Part shown: in pieces, positions 51,724 to 61,658 of the stretch
Layout: each line of letters opens with the position of its first letter
Position numbering within the stretch: the first letter of the stretch is position 1
Assembly: GCA_040220135.1 (NCBI GenBank)
Contig: JAVJTT010000020.1
Location: 463,741 to 527,740, forward strand
Length of the DNA stretch: 64,000 bases
Source of the DNA: CAJXMH01 sp040220135
GTDB lineage: Bacteria; Bacteroidota; Bacteroidia; Flavobacteriales_E; Vicingaceae
Direction of reading: 5' to 3'
The notes under the pieces: generated by a model
Told to the model about the DNA's origin: nothing
Seen by the model: the letters and a program-made list of their open reading frames with translations, nothing else
Databases searched by the model: none
Made by a program: the position numbers and the translations under genes

Positions 51724-53199
51724 CTAGTAGTAGATTAGTCTCCTCACTTGAGCCACATATTTCGCTAAGCGAATAACTTGCTTGGTGTAGCCAAACTCAT
51801 TGTCATACCAAACGTAAAGCACGATGTTCTTTTTGTCGGTAGAAACAATAGTTGCCGGACTGTCATAAACAGAGCAACAAGTATTTCCAATGATATCGCT
51901 CGAAACCATTTCAATATCGGTTGAAAAGTAGATTTGGTTCACTAAGTCACCTTCTAAAGCAGCTTTTCTTAAAAGCTCATTTAAGTCTTCTACTGAAGTT
52001 TCTTTTTCTACGGTTAAGTTCATAATTGCCAATGAGCCATTTGGCGTAGGAACGCGAACAGCATTAGCAGTTAACTTATCTTGTAAACTTGGAATTACCT
52101 TGGTTACTGCTTTTCCTGCACCTGTTTCTGTAATGACCATGTTAATGGCAGCAGAACGACCTCGACGGGTCTTTTTATGCATGTTGTCTAACAAATTCTG
52201 ATCGTTAGTATAAGCATGAACCGTTTCAATGTGACCTTTTTGAACGCCCAAGTTATCCTCTATCACTTTTAGCACCGGCACAATTGCATTGGTAGTACAA
52301 GAAGCTGCAGAAAGTATATCATCTTGCTCTAGATCAACATCATTTTTGTGGTTTACCCCGTAAACAACATTGGGAATTTCTTTGCCGGGAGCGGTAAGGA
52401 TCACTTTACTTACTCCTTTTGATTTTAAATGACGGCCCAGTGCTTCTTTGTCTTTAAATACCCCTGTGTTATCAATCACTAAGGCATTTTCAATACCGTA
52501 TTGAGTGTAATCAATATCGTCAGGTTGTTGAGCATTGATCATGTGCACGATCTGACCGTTGATGCTCATGGTTCTCTCTTTGGTGTCAACTGCAACCGTA
52601 CCGTTAAAAGTGCCGTGTACAGAATCGTTTCTTAAGAGAGACGCTCTTTTTTCCAAAGCAGCTTCATCATCATTTCTTGTTACGATTGCACGAAGTCTTA
52701 ATTGCTGACCTTTTCCGGCTTGTTTGATCAATTCTCTCGCCGCAATTCGTCCAATACGACCAAAGCCGTAAAGCACTACATCTTTTGGTTCTAACTGGCG
52801 TTTTTCGACTCCAATAAAGCCTTCCAACTTATTGATCAAAAATTCCTTTTTGCTTGCAAAGTTTTCTTCTTCTCTTAACCAATCATTGGCCAATTTTCCA
52901 ATGTCAATTTTAGAAGGAGCAAGGTCCATCTCCGACATTTCTTTGGCTAGCTCAGAAGTATCATAAATGCTCACCGGACGGTTGGTGAAGTTTTGAGCAT
53001 TCTTATGCATTTTCAACAACTCAGAAACACTGCGGTCTACCAAGTGGTTTCTAAATAAAACTAACTCAACAGATTTGCCATAAAGTAATTGGCCTACGGT
53101 ATTGTTGAGGTCTACCGCTTTTTTTTCTTGATCTACCCACGAATTCAACTCTGATTCGAATTCTTCGGCAACAACAGGTTTTTTCATTTCTGTGTCCAT
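51724..53199 (-). CDS. gap: Glyceraldehyde-3-phosphate dehydrogenase, long form
   Basis: A 491-residue GAPDH. The core begins with the NAD loop 'VLYGFGRIGRIAARELI' (about 143-160) and has the catalytic ASCTTNAI block and 'HAYTNDQNLLD', 'TGAGKAVTKVIPSL' and 'WYDNEFGYTKQV'. Ordinary GAPDH is about 335 residues; the extra 140 N-terminal residues are helical and are found in a long form known from Bacteroidota and other bacteria. The role of the extension is not known to me. It takes part in glycolysis or gluconeogenesis. Confidence 0.92.
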   Translation of the reverse strand: MDTEMKKPVVAEEFESELNSWVDQEKKAVDLNNTVGQLLYGKSVELVLFRNHLVDRSVSELLKMHKNAQNFTNRPVSIYDTSELAKEMSEMDLAPSKIDIGKLANDWLREEENFASKKEFLINKLEGFIGVEKRQLEPKDVVLYGFGRIGRIAARELIKQAGKGQQLRLRAIVTRNDDEAALEKRASLLRNDSVHGTFNGTVAVDTKERTMSINGQIVHMINAQQPDDIDYTQYGIENALVIDNTGVFKDKEALGRHLKSKGVSKVILTAPGKEIPNVVYGVNHKNDVDLEQDDILSAASCTTNAIVPVLKVIEDNLGVQKGHIETVHAYTNDQNLLDNMHKKTRRGRSAAINMVITETGAGKAVTKVIPSLQDKLTANAVRVPTPNGSLAIMNLTVEKETSVEDLNELLRKAALEGDLVNQIYFSTDIEMVSSDIIGNTCCSVYDSPATIVSTDKKNIVLYVWYDNEFGYTKQVIRLAKYVAQVRRLIYY

Positions 53200-53292
53200 T
53201 TAAGCAAAGGCTTTGTTAATGATTAAAATCTAAATATTTAGGCTGCAAAAGTCGTCAATTTTAAAACTTTAAGCAAAGTCAGTTTTAAAATC

Positions 53293-53326
53293 AAAAAGCC
53301 GTTTGCCAAGTCGGCAAACGGCTTTT
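53293..53326. terminator. Terminator of the htrA gene
   Basis: Arms AAAAGCCGTTTGCC/GGCAAACGGCTTTT around a 5-base loop, 20 bases downstream of the minus-strand protease gene. Confidence 0.9.
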
Positions 53327-53348
53327 CTAACACTAACCAAAACAACCG

Positions 53349-54809
53349 CTACATTCCGAAGCCATAATAGGCTTCACGGCCATTTGGATACACTCCATTA
53401 AGGAGCACACCACCTTTTTTATCTTTTAAAATTTTAAACAATTCATTTTTATTTTTCACTTTCTTATTGTCGACTCCCGTAATGATAAAGCCTTCTTGCA
53501 TGCCAGACTTTCTTAGTTTGCCTGGAAGCAATTCCTTCACTTCAACCCCACCTGTTACTGCTAATTTTTCTAGAGTCTCTTCGTCGGCATCTTCTAATCG
53601 AGCACCTAAGGTTTTCATCATTTCATTGCTTTCATTGCGAATAATTTCTGTGTTCCCCTCGAAATTTTTCAAGGTAACAGACTTCGTCAATAATTCACCA
53701 TTACGTAAAACCGTTACTGCAACTTCGTCGCCAGGCTGATACTCTCCAATCTTGGCTTGTAGTTCACTTACATTGTGAACTTCTAGGCCTTCTACTTCTT
53801 TTACAATATCACCTTCTTTCAAGCCCGCATCATCGGCTGAGCTGTTTTCTGAAAAACCGGCAATGTAAACACCGTTTAAATCGTCTAATTCCGTTTCGTT
53901 GGCAATTTCTTCGCTGATGTTTCGAATGTTGATACCAATGTAAGCCCGCTGAACACTTCCGTATTCAATCAAGTCGTTCACTACCTTTTTTACAATATTG
54001 GAAGGAATGGCAAAGGAGTAGCCGGCAAAAGAACCGGTATTTGATTTGATTGCTGCATTAATGCCAATCAATTCTCCTTTGGTATTTACTAGAGCGCCAC
54101 CACTGTTGCCAGGATTTACGGCGGCATCGGTTTGAATAAAAGATTCAATGGATGACATATTGGTATAAGGGTCGTCGTTCAATATGTTGATGTCTCTTCC
54201 TTTTGCAGAAACAATTCCGGCAGTAACCGTTGAGGTTAAGTTAAAGGGATTGCCCACTGCCAATACCCATTCTCCAATGCGCAATTGGTCTGAATTGCCA
54301 TAGTCTAAATGGGGTAGTTCCTCTTCTTCAATTTTCAATACTGCCAAATCAGTGGCAGGGTCTCGGCCTACTAAATTGGCCTTGTAAGTGCGTTTGTTGT
54401 TTAAGGTGACGTCTATTTCGTCGGCATTTTCTATCACATGATTGTTGGTTACCACATAGCCATTCTTAGAAACAATCACCCCCGATCCAGCACCTTTAAC
54501 TGGTTGTATGTACTTCTGTTCATAGCTGCCGTCACCATAAAAGAATTGACGGAAGGGGTCAAACGAGCGTTGGCGATACTCAACTGTTCCTGCGGTTTTA
54601 ACGTGAACCACGCCATTTACTGTGGCTTCTGCTGCGGTAACGTAATCTACTCCGGCATTGGGTTCCGAGCTTAGTAGATTTACCATTCTTGTTTCTTCTT
54701 GCTTTTGATTTTCCGGGAAAACTATTTCAGGTTCAAAAGCTTTGTATAAACCTAGTGAGGCTGCCCCCCCTAGTAGCGCCATCACAAATCCATTCATTAA
54801 TTTTTTCAT
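53349..54809 (-). CDS. HtrA/Do-type serine protease with PDZ domains
   Basis: A 486-residue periplasmic protease/chaperone (DegP/DegQ family). The N-terminal hydrophobic segment exports or anchors it. The trypsin-like domain has His in TNNHVIENAD, Asp in DPATDLAVLKI and Ser in VNPGNSGGALV. Two PDZ domains follow (about 285-375 and 400-485), 'GLKEGDIVKEVEG' and 'GFIITGVDNKKVKNKNEL'. It degrades misfolded envelope proteins under stress. The catalytic residues are all intact. Confidence 0.93.
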   Translation of the reverse strand: MKKLMNGFVMALLGGAASLGLYKAFEPEIVFPENQKQEETRMVNLLSSEPNAGVDYVTAAEATVNGVVHVKTAGTVEYRQRSFDPFRQFFYGDGSYEQKYIQPVKGAGSGVIVSKNGYVVTNNHVIENADEIDVTLNNKRTYKANLVGRDPATDLAVLKIEEEELPHLDYGNSDQLRIGEWVLAVGNPFNLTSTVTAGIVSAKGRDINILNDDPYTNMSSIESFIQTDAAVNPGNSGGALVNTKGELIGINAAIKSNTGSFAGYSFAIPSNIVKKVVNDLIEYGSVQRAYIGINIRNISEEIANETELDDLNGVYIAGFSENSSADDAGLKEGDIVKEVEGLEVHNVSELQAKIGEYQPGDEVAVTVLRNGELLTKSVTLKNFEGNTEIIRNESNEMMKTLGARLEDADEETLEKLAVTGGVEVKELLPGKLRKSGMQEGFIITGVDNKKVKNKNELFKILKDKKGGVLLNGVYPNGREAYYGFGM

Positions 54810-54943
54810 ATGTTATAATTTTTAATTGTAATGCTGTTAACTTCGTTCTCGAGAGATACAACTTTAACGCCACACAAAAGCCGAAGTTGAAAGGGCGCTG
54901 TTAATTAATGTTAAGCTCTCAGCCCTAGATAAATAAGGAGTGT

Positions 54944-55717
54944 ATGAAATTGAGATTTTTCAAATATCAGGGAACCGGAAATGACTTTATCATGCTAGAT
55001 GGTACCGAAATAAAACATCAATTTTCGGCGCAAGAAATACTGAAAATTTGTCATCGCCGATTCGGAATTGGAGCAGATGGACTAATTATCTTAAAGCCTC
55101 ATGATGAATTGGATTTTGAAATGGACTATTACAATGCCGATGGCAGTCAGAGTTTTTGTGGCAATGGCAGCCGATGTGCGCAGGCCTTTGCCAAGCAATT
55201 GGCTTGGATTAATCAGAAATCAAAATTCCTAGCCATTGACGGAATTCATGAGGGAAAGTTTCAAGATGGCTGGTTTGCCACAAAAATGGCAGAGGTAGCG
55301 CAAGTCAAACAAATTGGAGCCGATTATTTTATTCATACCGGTTCGCCGCATTATATTCGGTTTGTCCCTGATGCTTCAAAAGTTGAGGTGCTAAATGAAG
55401 GACGTGCGATCCGCAACCAAGAAGAGTATAGGAAAGAAGGGACAAACGTAAATTTTGTCAGCCTAGACAAAGAAAAATTGACAGTAAGAACCTACGAACG
55501 CGGAGTTGAAGATGAAACCTATTCTTGCGGAACCGGCGTTACAGCTGCCGCTATTGCATATATAGAGAAGTCAGGAAATACACAACAGCAAGTTGAAATT
55601 TCTACCCTGGGTGGAGCCTTGCGCATTGAGCTTGAAAAAATGGCGCCGCAACATTATACCAACATTTGGCTTTGTGGTCCGGCCGAATTCGTTTACGAAG
55701 GAGAATATTCAATCTAA
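54944..55717 (+). CDS. dapF: Diaminopimelate epimerase
   Basis: A 257-residue epimerase of lysine/peptidoglycan synthesis that interconverts LL- and meso-diaminopimelate. 'YQGTGNDFIMLDG' at the N-terminus, the first catalytic Cys in FCGNGSRCAQ and the second in 'TYSCGTGVTAAA' are all present. The length is slightly short but in range. It is 34 bases before the CBS-domain gene, in the same direction. Confidence 0.93.
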   Translation: MKLRFFKYQGTGNDFIMLDGTEIKHQFSAQEILKICHRRFGIGADGLIILKPHDELDFEMDYYNADGSQSFCGNGSRCAQAFAKQLAWINQKSKFLAIDGIHEGKFQDGWFATKMAEVAQVKQIGADYFIHTGSPHYIRFVPDASKVEVLNEGRAIRNQEEYRKEGTNVNFVSLDKEKLTVRTYERGVEDETYSCGTGVTAAAIAYIEKSGNTQQQVEISTLGGALRIELEKMAPQHYTNIWLCGPAEFVYEGEYSI

Positions 55718-55751
55718 GTCATTTCCCTACCTTTATCCGAAAAGCTGACAA

Positions 55752-56807
55752 ATGACCGCCTTACTCTTATTTCTTACGCTTAGTATTGCCTTTTCCTTTC
55801 TTTGTTCTGTTTTGGAAGCGGTTTTATTAAGCATTCCGCCCTCTTACATAAAAAGGCAACAAAGGCAAAACCCCAAACTTTATCAAGATCTCAATCAGTT
55901 TAAAGAAGATATTGATCGTCCACTTTCGGCCATTTTAACTTTAAATACCATTGCCCATACCGTGGGAGCAATTGGGGTTGGCGCTGAAGCTGCCAATGTT
56001 TTTGGAGAAACCAAATGGGAGCTTTTAGGGCTTTCCATTACAGCCGAGAGTCTGATTGCCGCATTAATGACATTGGCTATCTTGATATTGAGCGAAATTA
56101 TTCCTAAAACATTAGGGGCAAACAATTGGCAAAAACTAACTCCATCTGCGGTAACCGTATTAAAAGTGCTAATTAAAATATTGGGGCCATTAGTATGGTT
56201 AAGTCAGTTTATTACACGCCGAATGAAAAAGAACAAAGAGCAGTCTGTTTTGAGCCGTGCTGACTTAGTAGCCATGACACGTGCTGTTTCTGAAGATGGA
56301 GTTTTAAATCAGTCAGAAAGTAAAGTGATCCACAATGTGTTGAACTTACCTAAAATCACCATTGAAGAAGTAATGACTCCCAGAAAAGTAATGTTTACGG
56401 TATTGAACCGCTACAGCATGAAAGAGGTGGCCGAAATGGAGCGTTTTGATCAGTTTTCTCGAATTCCGGTATTTGACGAAGCCAAAGAAAATATTTTAGG
56501 CATGGTTCTCAAACAAGATGTGTTGCAAGCGCTGGTAGATGGAAAAGAAAATGAGTCAGTGGAAACCTTAATGAGACCTTTAGAAGAAGTGCGAGAAGAT
56601 GAACCGGTATCAACATTTTTCAAGCAAAAGAAAAAAAATCGTCAACACCTTTATGTGGTGGTAGATGGTTATGATAGTGTAACCGGACTGGTTACTTTAG
56701 AAGATGTAATGGAAACCATTCTAGGCTATGAGATCTTAGATGAAACAGATGAAGTGGCCGATCTACAAAGTTTGATTCGTAAGAAGTCCGGCGCAGACGA
56801 AAACTAA
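55752..56807 (+). CDS. CorC/HlyC-type DUF21 and CBS-domain membrane protein
   Basis: A 351-residue membrane protein. The N-terminal half (about 1-150) is a DUF21/CNNM transmembrane domain with four helices and the ILSEIIPKTLG signature. The C-terminal half has two CBS motifs (VMTPRKVMFTVLNR and VVVDGYDSVTGLVTLEDVMETILG). These proteins handle divalent cations, probably Mg export, with nucleotide control through the CBS pair. The corC-type C-terminal domain is missing. It is convergent with the small gene at 56808. Confidence 0.88.
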   Translation: MTALLLFLTLSIAFSFLCSVLEAVLLSIPPSYIKRQQRQNPKLYQDLNQFKEDIDRPLSAILTLNTIAHTVGAIGVGAEAANVFGETKWELLGLSITAESLIAALMTLAILILSEIIPKTLGANNWQKLTPSAVTVLKVLIKILGPLVWLSQFITRRMKKNKEQSVLSRADLVAMTRAVSEDGVLNQSESKVIHNVLNLPKITIEEVMTPRKVMFTVLNRYSMKEVAEMERFDQFSRIPVFDEAKENILGMVLKQDVLQALVDGKENESVETLMRPLEEVREDEPVSTFFKQKKKNRQHLYVVVDGYDSVTGLVTLEDVMETILGYEILDETDEVADLQSLIRKKSGADEN

Positions 56808-57026
56808 TCAAGTGGATGCTTGAAAGTAGTCTACCCCCATTTTGATGAAGAAACCTACGATCAAATAAAGAGCAAACCCCAAAAAGCCGTTGAGGAAGTG
56901 TGGATCATGCTCAACCAATTCCTTAAACGCTTTTGGTTTCCCAAGGAGTTTTAGAAAGACCCAGCGGATAAAACACCCAGGGTAGTATAGAAGTACCTCT
57001 AAAATATGAATGAAGAATGAGTCCAC
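56808..57026 (-). CDS. Small membrane protein
   Basis: A 72-residue protein with two hydrophobic segments (LEVLLYYPGCFIRWVFLKLL and FLGFALYLIVGFFIKMG). It ends immediately next to the stop of the CBS-domain gene. It is probably a real small membrane protein conserved in relatives; I do not recognise the family. Confidence 0.65.
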   Translation of the reverse strand: MDSFFIHILEVLLYYPGCFIRWVFLKLLGKPKAFKELVEHDPHFLNGFLGFALYLIVGFFIKMGVDYFQAST

Positions 57027-57127
57027 AGAATCAAAGATAATCGAAAGGAAAGACTTGCTCGCTAAGTGCCCGATTCTTATTTATGTGGAGGTAGAAGTTT
57101 GGCTAACTTCGCTTAAAATATTTTGAG

Positions 57128-58336
57128 ATGAAAATTGGTATTATTAGAGAAGGAAAAACTCCCCCGGATAAGCGTGTTCCCTTTACCCCAAAACAAGCCG
57201 CTGAGATTCAACAACGAGCTATGGATGCTGAGGTTTTGATTCAGAAAAGTGAGGTACGAGCTTTTGCGGATGAGGATTATGTGTCACAAGGACTGAAGCT
57301 AGTCGATAATTTAGAGGATTGTGATCTAATTTTTGGAGTAAAAGAGGTGAATTTGGAGGATTTGCTGCCCAATAAAACCTATTTCTTTTTCTCGCATACC
57401 ATTAAAGAACAAGCTTACAATCGGGATTTATTGCGCACTGTTTTAGAGCGCAACATTCAATTGGTAGATTATGAATGCTTGACCAAGCCGAATGGTCAGC
57501 GAATTTTGGGTTTTGGCCGTTATGCCGGTATTGTGGGCTGTTACAATGGCTTTTTAGCCTTTGGTGAAAGAAGTGAACGTTATCAATTAAAGGCGGCTCA
57601 TGCCTGTGAGGACCGAGCCGAAATGGAGGCCCAATTGCCCCAAATTAAACTCCCTTCTAATTTTAAAATAGCTCTAACTGGCTTTGGTAGAGTGGCTGGA
57701 GGAGCGATTGAGATCTTGGAAAAGGTGGGAATTAGAAAAGTAGAGCCACAAGCTTATTTGAAGCAAGATTTTACAGAGCCGGTGTATACTCAATTGTCGG
57801 TAGAGGAGTATTTTAGAAAGAAAGACGGAAGTGACTTTGATCGCCAAGAAGTTTTCAATCATCCGGAGCGTTTTGAAAGTGACTTTTTTAAATATGCCGC
57901 TGCAACTGACCTTTACATTGCTTGCCATTTTTGGGACTCCAATGGGCCTAATATTTTTGAAAAAGAAGACCTTAAGTCTGCTGAGTTTCGTATTAGAACC
58001 CTAGCTGATATTAGCTGTGACATTGCAGGTCCGATTCCTACCACACTGCGGCCTTCTACCATTGCTGAACCGATCTACCAAGTGCATCGCCAAGACTTAA
58101 AAGAAGTGGACGAAGTTTCGGATAAAACGGTAACGGTGATGGCGGTAGACAACTTGCCTTGCGAATTACCCAAAGACGCCTCGGAAGATTTTGGGGAAGA
58201 GCTGATCGATAAAGTTGTACCTTGCCTTTTTGGTGGTGATCCGGATCGAATCATAGAGCGGGCTACCATTGCTTATCAGGGAAAGTTGATGCCTGACTTT
58301 CAGTACTTGGAAGACTATGTGAAAGGGAAGGAATAA
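57128..58336 (+). CDS. Alanine/saccharopine dehydrogenase-like enzyme
   Basis: A 402-residue NAD(P)-dependent oxidoreductase. The N-terminus 'IGIIREGKTPPDKRVPFTP' is the AlaDh/PNT N-terminal domain, and 'IALTGFGRVAGGAIEILEKVG' is the nucleotide-binding loop. This layout is shared by lysine-forming saccharopine dehydrogenase and alanine dehydrogenase; I would favour the lysine-pathway type on 'CDIAGPIPTTLRPSTIAEPIY', which resembles the LOR/SDH family. The substrate needs testing. Confidence 0.75.
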   Translation: MKIGIIREGKTPPDKRVPFTPKQAAEIQQRAMDAEVLIQKSEVRAFADEDYVSQGLKLVDNLEDCDLIFGVKEVNLEDLLPNKTYFFFSHTIKEQAYNRDLLRTVLERNIQLVDYECLTKPNGQRILGFGRYAGIVGCYNGFLAFGERSERYQLKAAHACEDRAEMEAQLPQIKLPSNFKIALTGFGRVAGGAIEILEKVGIRKVEPQAYLKQDFTEPVYTQLSVEEYFRKKDGSDFDRQEVFNHPERFESDFFKYAAATDLYIACHFWDSNGPNIFEKEDLKSAEFRIRTLADISCDIAGPIPTTLRPSTIAEPIYQVHRQDLKEVDEVSDKTVTVMAVDNLPCELPKDASEDFGEELIDKVVPCLFGGDPDRIIERATIAYQGKLMPDFQYLEDYVKGKE

Positions 58337-58447
58337 GTAGGCCTTCGTCTTGCTTGTTTGCTAAACTCTTTTAAACCTTCTGCTTTATAAGTGTAAACTG
58401 CTTAAAAGGCAGACAGCTGTAAGCTCATATAGAAAAATAGCAACGAA

Positions 58448-59905
58448 CTAAACAGCCGCTTCTCGATCGATAAATTGTTTGTAGTAGTCGTAGCGAAGAA
58501 ATATATCTCTTACGTAGTTGTAAGGTTCTTGTCCTCTCAAGAAACCGTACTTCACTATATCGTCGGTGTAATATTTTTTTTCGGCCAATTTCAAGATGTA
58601 TTCTTCTACATTTTCGTCCCAAATATGGGGGTTCTTCCCATGCTTTTCTGCCAATAGCATGGCGTCGAATACATGTCCTGCTCCACAATTAAAGGCAGCT
58701 AAAGTGAACTTTACTTTTTGTATGGAATCTTCTACCGATTCAAACTTATCACGCATTTTATCCAAGTATTTAACTCCACCCCTAACGTTTTGGGCTGGGT
58801 CAAGTCGATTGTTGACTCCAACCTCTTTCGCTGTAGCGGGCATTAGCTGTATCAGTCCGCCGGCACCGGCCCATGATTTTGCTTTAGGATCAAATCTCGA
58901 TTCTTGATAAACTTGAGAGCAGAGGAAACGCCAGTCCCAGCCAATTTTTGAAGCGTTTTCTTTTATAATGTCATCATATTGGCTGATCTTATTGCTGTTT
59001 TTGCTGAAAAAATCGCTTTGCACTCGTCTTCGATAGGCTTTTGTGTTTTTGAAATACTTATTGTAGATGACATAGTAAGCATCAGACTTTTTCTCTTTCG
59101 CGATCCACTGATTGACTGCCTTCAGTAATTCAGGAGAGTTTTGCCTTACTGCCCAAGCGATGCGTTGAGCAAATGAAACCTGAGTATTTATATGTAAGAT
59201 GGGATAGTAAGTTTTGCTAATGGCTGCGATATTGTAATCTGCTACCGTTCTATCAATTTCGCCATTTACCACCATTCTTATGATTTCGTCAGTATTGATG
59301 TTACCCTCTATGTGCTCGATTGGGATTTCTTCACCAATCTCATCTTGAAGGTTTTTAATCCTTTGTGCATAAGAGGTGTTCTCCCTAACCCAAACCGTAT
59401 CGTCAATCAGTTCTAAGGTATTTGAAATAACATTCTTATCGATCTTATATCCGGGAAGTGAGCGCCAATTATCAGGCATGCGCTGCACCAAGGTTTGGTG
59501 GGTGACATAGTGGTATTCTGTAAAACTCACTAGTTTTTGCCTTGGCTCGGTAATGGTTAGCCCATAGGCAATCAGATCTACCTCGCCTTGGTTGAGTTTG
59601 GTAATCAGATCATCAAAATTTTCGGCGATGGTGATCTTTAGTTTTAAATCCAGATGTTCTGCCAAACGAGAGAGTAATTCATACTCAAAGCCCATCGGCA
59701 TTCCTTTATATAGAAAGTAGCTAGTAGAACTGTAGGTCGTAATGGCATGAAGCACACCATCCTTTTTTATATCCGCTAAATCTCTATTGGGTAGCTCTAA
59801 GGTATCCGTTTCTGTTTCTTCTTTTCCTTCCTTTTCACCCGCTCCGGAACAGCTGATTAAACTAATGGAAATTGCAAGCAAAAAAGATAGGATTCTATAA
59901 TTCAT
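58448..59905 (-). CDS. mltF: MltF-like membrane-bound lytic transglycosylase
   Basis: A 485-residue lipoprotein (lipobox ISC, Cys about residue 19). The N-terminal half is a periplasmic solute-binding domain (SBP_bac_3; 'LHAITTYSSTSYFLYKGMPMG' to 'VRQNSPELLKAVN'), the C-terminal half an SLT lysozyme-like domain with catalytic Glu in QESRFDPKA and 'GAGGLIQLMPATAKEVG'. This is the MltF layout: it cleaves peptidoglycan glycan chains, with the N-terminal half acting as regulator. A Glu-rich linker follows the Cys. Confidence 0.9.
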   Translation of the reverse strand: MNYRILSFLLAISISLISCSGAGEKEGKEETETDTLELPNRDLADIKKDGVLHAITTYSSTSYFLYKGMPMGFEYELLSRLAEHLDLKLKITIAENFDDLITKLNQGEVDLIAYGLTITEPRQKLVSFTEYHYVTHQTLVQRMPDNWRSLPGYKIDKNVISNTLELIDDTVWVRENTSYAQRIKNLQDEIGEEIPIEHIEGNINTDEIIRMVVNGEIDRTVADYNIAAISKTYYPILHINTQVSFAQRIAWAVRQNSPELLKAVNQWIAKEKKSDAYYVIYNKYFKNTKAYRRRVQSDFFSKNSNKISQYDDIIKENASKIGWDWRFLCSQVYQESRFDPKAKSWAGAGGLIQLMPATAKEVGVNNRLDPAQNVRGGVKYLDKMRDKFESVEDSIQKVKFTLAAFNCGAGHVFDAMLLAEKHGKNPHIWDENVEEYILKLAEKKYYTDDIVKYGFLRGQEPYNYVRDIFLRYDYYKQFIDREAAV

Positions 59906-60188
59906 AGTAATTGGTAGTATTTGTAAAGGAACGATTTGGGCAAGCCATTGTTCCTTCTCTTTTTTATAAGCGCTAAAGCCTTGGTATGGTGTGTTGTGAG
60001 TTAGATAAAATTAACGCTTTTCAACCAATGGCTTTTGTGGAGGGCATGGTCTAATCAATTTGGTAAACCTACAATGCCGTGGAGCTTTTTGGTAAGTTGA
60101 TTTATGAGGTATTTTTAGTAGAATTATTTGAAGTGATAAGCATGGGTTTAAATTGTGATTACATCCTAAAAAAGGTAACCTTTGGCAA

Positions 60189-61382
60189 GTGAAAAAAACG
60201 ATATCAATTGTAGGTGGAGGAACGGCGGCTCTGTTTCTAGCGGCGTTTTTAAACCCTGAACGCTATGAGGTTACTATTTTCGAAAGAAAATCAGCTTTAG
60301 GCCGCAAGTTTTTAGTTGCTGGTGACGGCGGTTTCAATCTAACTCATTCTGAAAAACCATCGACTTTTAAATTACAATACACGCCCGAAAAATTTTTAGA
60401 TAGAGCTTTAGACCGTTTCAATAATGAGCATTTGAGAGCATGGTTGTTGGAACTTGGTATTCCTACTTTTGTAGGGAGTAGTGGCCGTGTTTTTCCTGAA
60501 AAGGGAATTAAGCCAATAGATGTTTTGAAAAGAATAGAGACGCATTTAAAGAAAAAAGGAGTGAAGTTTGAGTTCAATAAAACCTTTACTTCTTGGGATA
60601 AAGATGGCCGCTTAAAATTCAATGCTAAAGAGATGGTGAAATCCGATTATACCGTTTTTGCTTTAGGAGGTTCAAGCTGGAAGGTAACAGGTTCTGATGG
60701 CTCATGGATAAAAGCATTTGCTAAAAAAGGAATCGAAACCATTCCTTTTAAAGCCGCTAACTGCGCTTACCATATAAAATGGCCAGAGAAGTTTATTCAA
60801 AAGCATGAAGGAAAACCGCTTAAGAATATTGCTATTTCTATCAAACATAAAATTCAAAAAGGAGAAGCTGTAATTACTAAGCTTGGTTTAGAAGGAAATG
60901 CAATATATGGCTTAAGTTCATTCATTCAAGATGATCTTTCAACTGATGGAAAAGCTACCGTTTATGTTGACTTTAAACCGACCTATCCAATTGAAACCTT
61001 GATTTCAAAAATTAGAAGTTCTACTTCAAACACAACTGTTACACTCAAGGAGAAAATCAAATTAAGTGCAGCACAATTAGATTTAATAAAAATGACGCTC
61101 TCTAAAGAAGAGTATTTGAAGATTGAGACTCTAGCAAAGTTTATCAAAAACTTTCCACTTGATTTGCTTGGTTCAGCGCCAATAGACGAGGCAATTTCTA
61201 CAAGCGGGGGAGTTAGTTTAGATGCAATTGATTCAACTTTTGAAATCAAAGCGTTAGAAAATCAATTTTGCATTGGTGAAATGTTAGATTGGAATGCACC
61301 AACAGGCGGTTACTTAATTCAGGCTTGTGCTAGTATGGGAGTTGAGTTAGCCCATCAATTGAATAAAAGAAAAAATCAATAA
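60189..61382 (+). CDS. FAD-dependent oxidoreductase, HI0933/BaiN type
   Basis: A 397-residue flavoprotein. The FAD-binding loop is IVGGGTAALFLAAFL (5-19), followed by 'ERKSALGRKFLVAGDGGFNLTHSE', a family hallmark, and a C-terminal 'GEMLDWNAPTGGYLIQAC'. It starts with GTG at 60189. The family (HI0933-like, BaiN/RdsA-type) reduces unknown substrates. The spacer on its left (59906-60188) holds nothing I can support beyond promoter sequences. Confidence 0.85.
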   Translation: MKKTISIVGGGTAALFLAAFLNPERYEVTIFERKSALGRKFLVAGDGGFNLTHSEKPSTFKLQYTPEKFLDRALDRFNNEHLRAWLLELGIPTFVGSSGRVFPEKGIKPIDVLKRIETHLKKKGVKFEFNKTFTSWDKDGRLKFNAKEMVKSDYTVFALGGSSWKVTGSDGSWIKAFAKKGIETIPFKAANCAYHIKWPEKFIQKHEGKPLKNIAISIKHKIQKGEAVITKLGLEGNAIYGLSSFIQDDLSTDGKATVYVDFKPTYPIETLISKIRSSTSNTTVTLKEKIKLSAAQLDLIKMTLSKEEYLKIETLAKFIKNFPLDLLGSAPIDEAISTSGGVSLDAIDSTFEIKALENQFCIGEMLDWNAPTGGYLIQACASMGVELAHQLNKRKNQ

Positions 61383-61440
61383 TACAGATTGATAAATAAG
61401 GATTGATCAATCTTAGAACCGATTTGTGGCTCATTGAATA

Positions 61441-61502
61441 ATATGCTTTGACTTACCATATGCTATTTTTTGGTTCAATTTTTCACCAAAAATGCAATAG
61501 AT
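61441..61502. repeat. Remnant of a parD promoter/start region
   Basis: 'ATATGCTTTGAC...CCATAT' and 'GGTTCAATTTTTCACCAAAAATGC' closely match the parD start and upstream region at 63214-63265 in the same order and orientation. No parD coding part follows, so this is probably the scar of a lost toxin-antitoxin copy. The spacer 61383-61658 holds nothing else. Confidence 0.5.
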
Positions 61503-61658
61503 GCTTTTTCTTAGGGCTAATTTTCCTCTTTTTTTACTGCATAGTGTCCTTTGCCTTTATTACAAAATTCGCTTGCGGATTTTGAGAGTTTTAAAAAGGC
61601 TACTCACCAAACTGAGTTGCCTTACCCACAATGCACTTTGTCGTCTTTAGCAGAGTGC

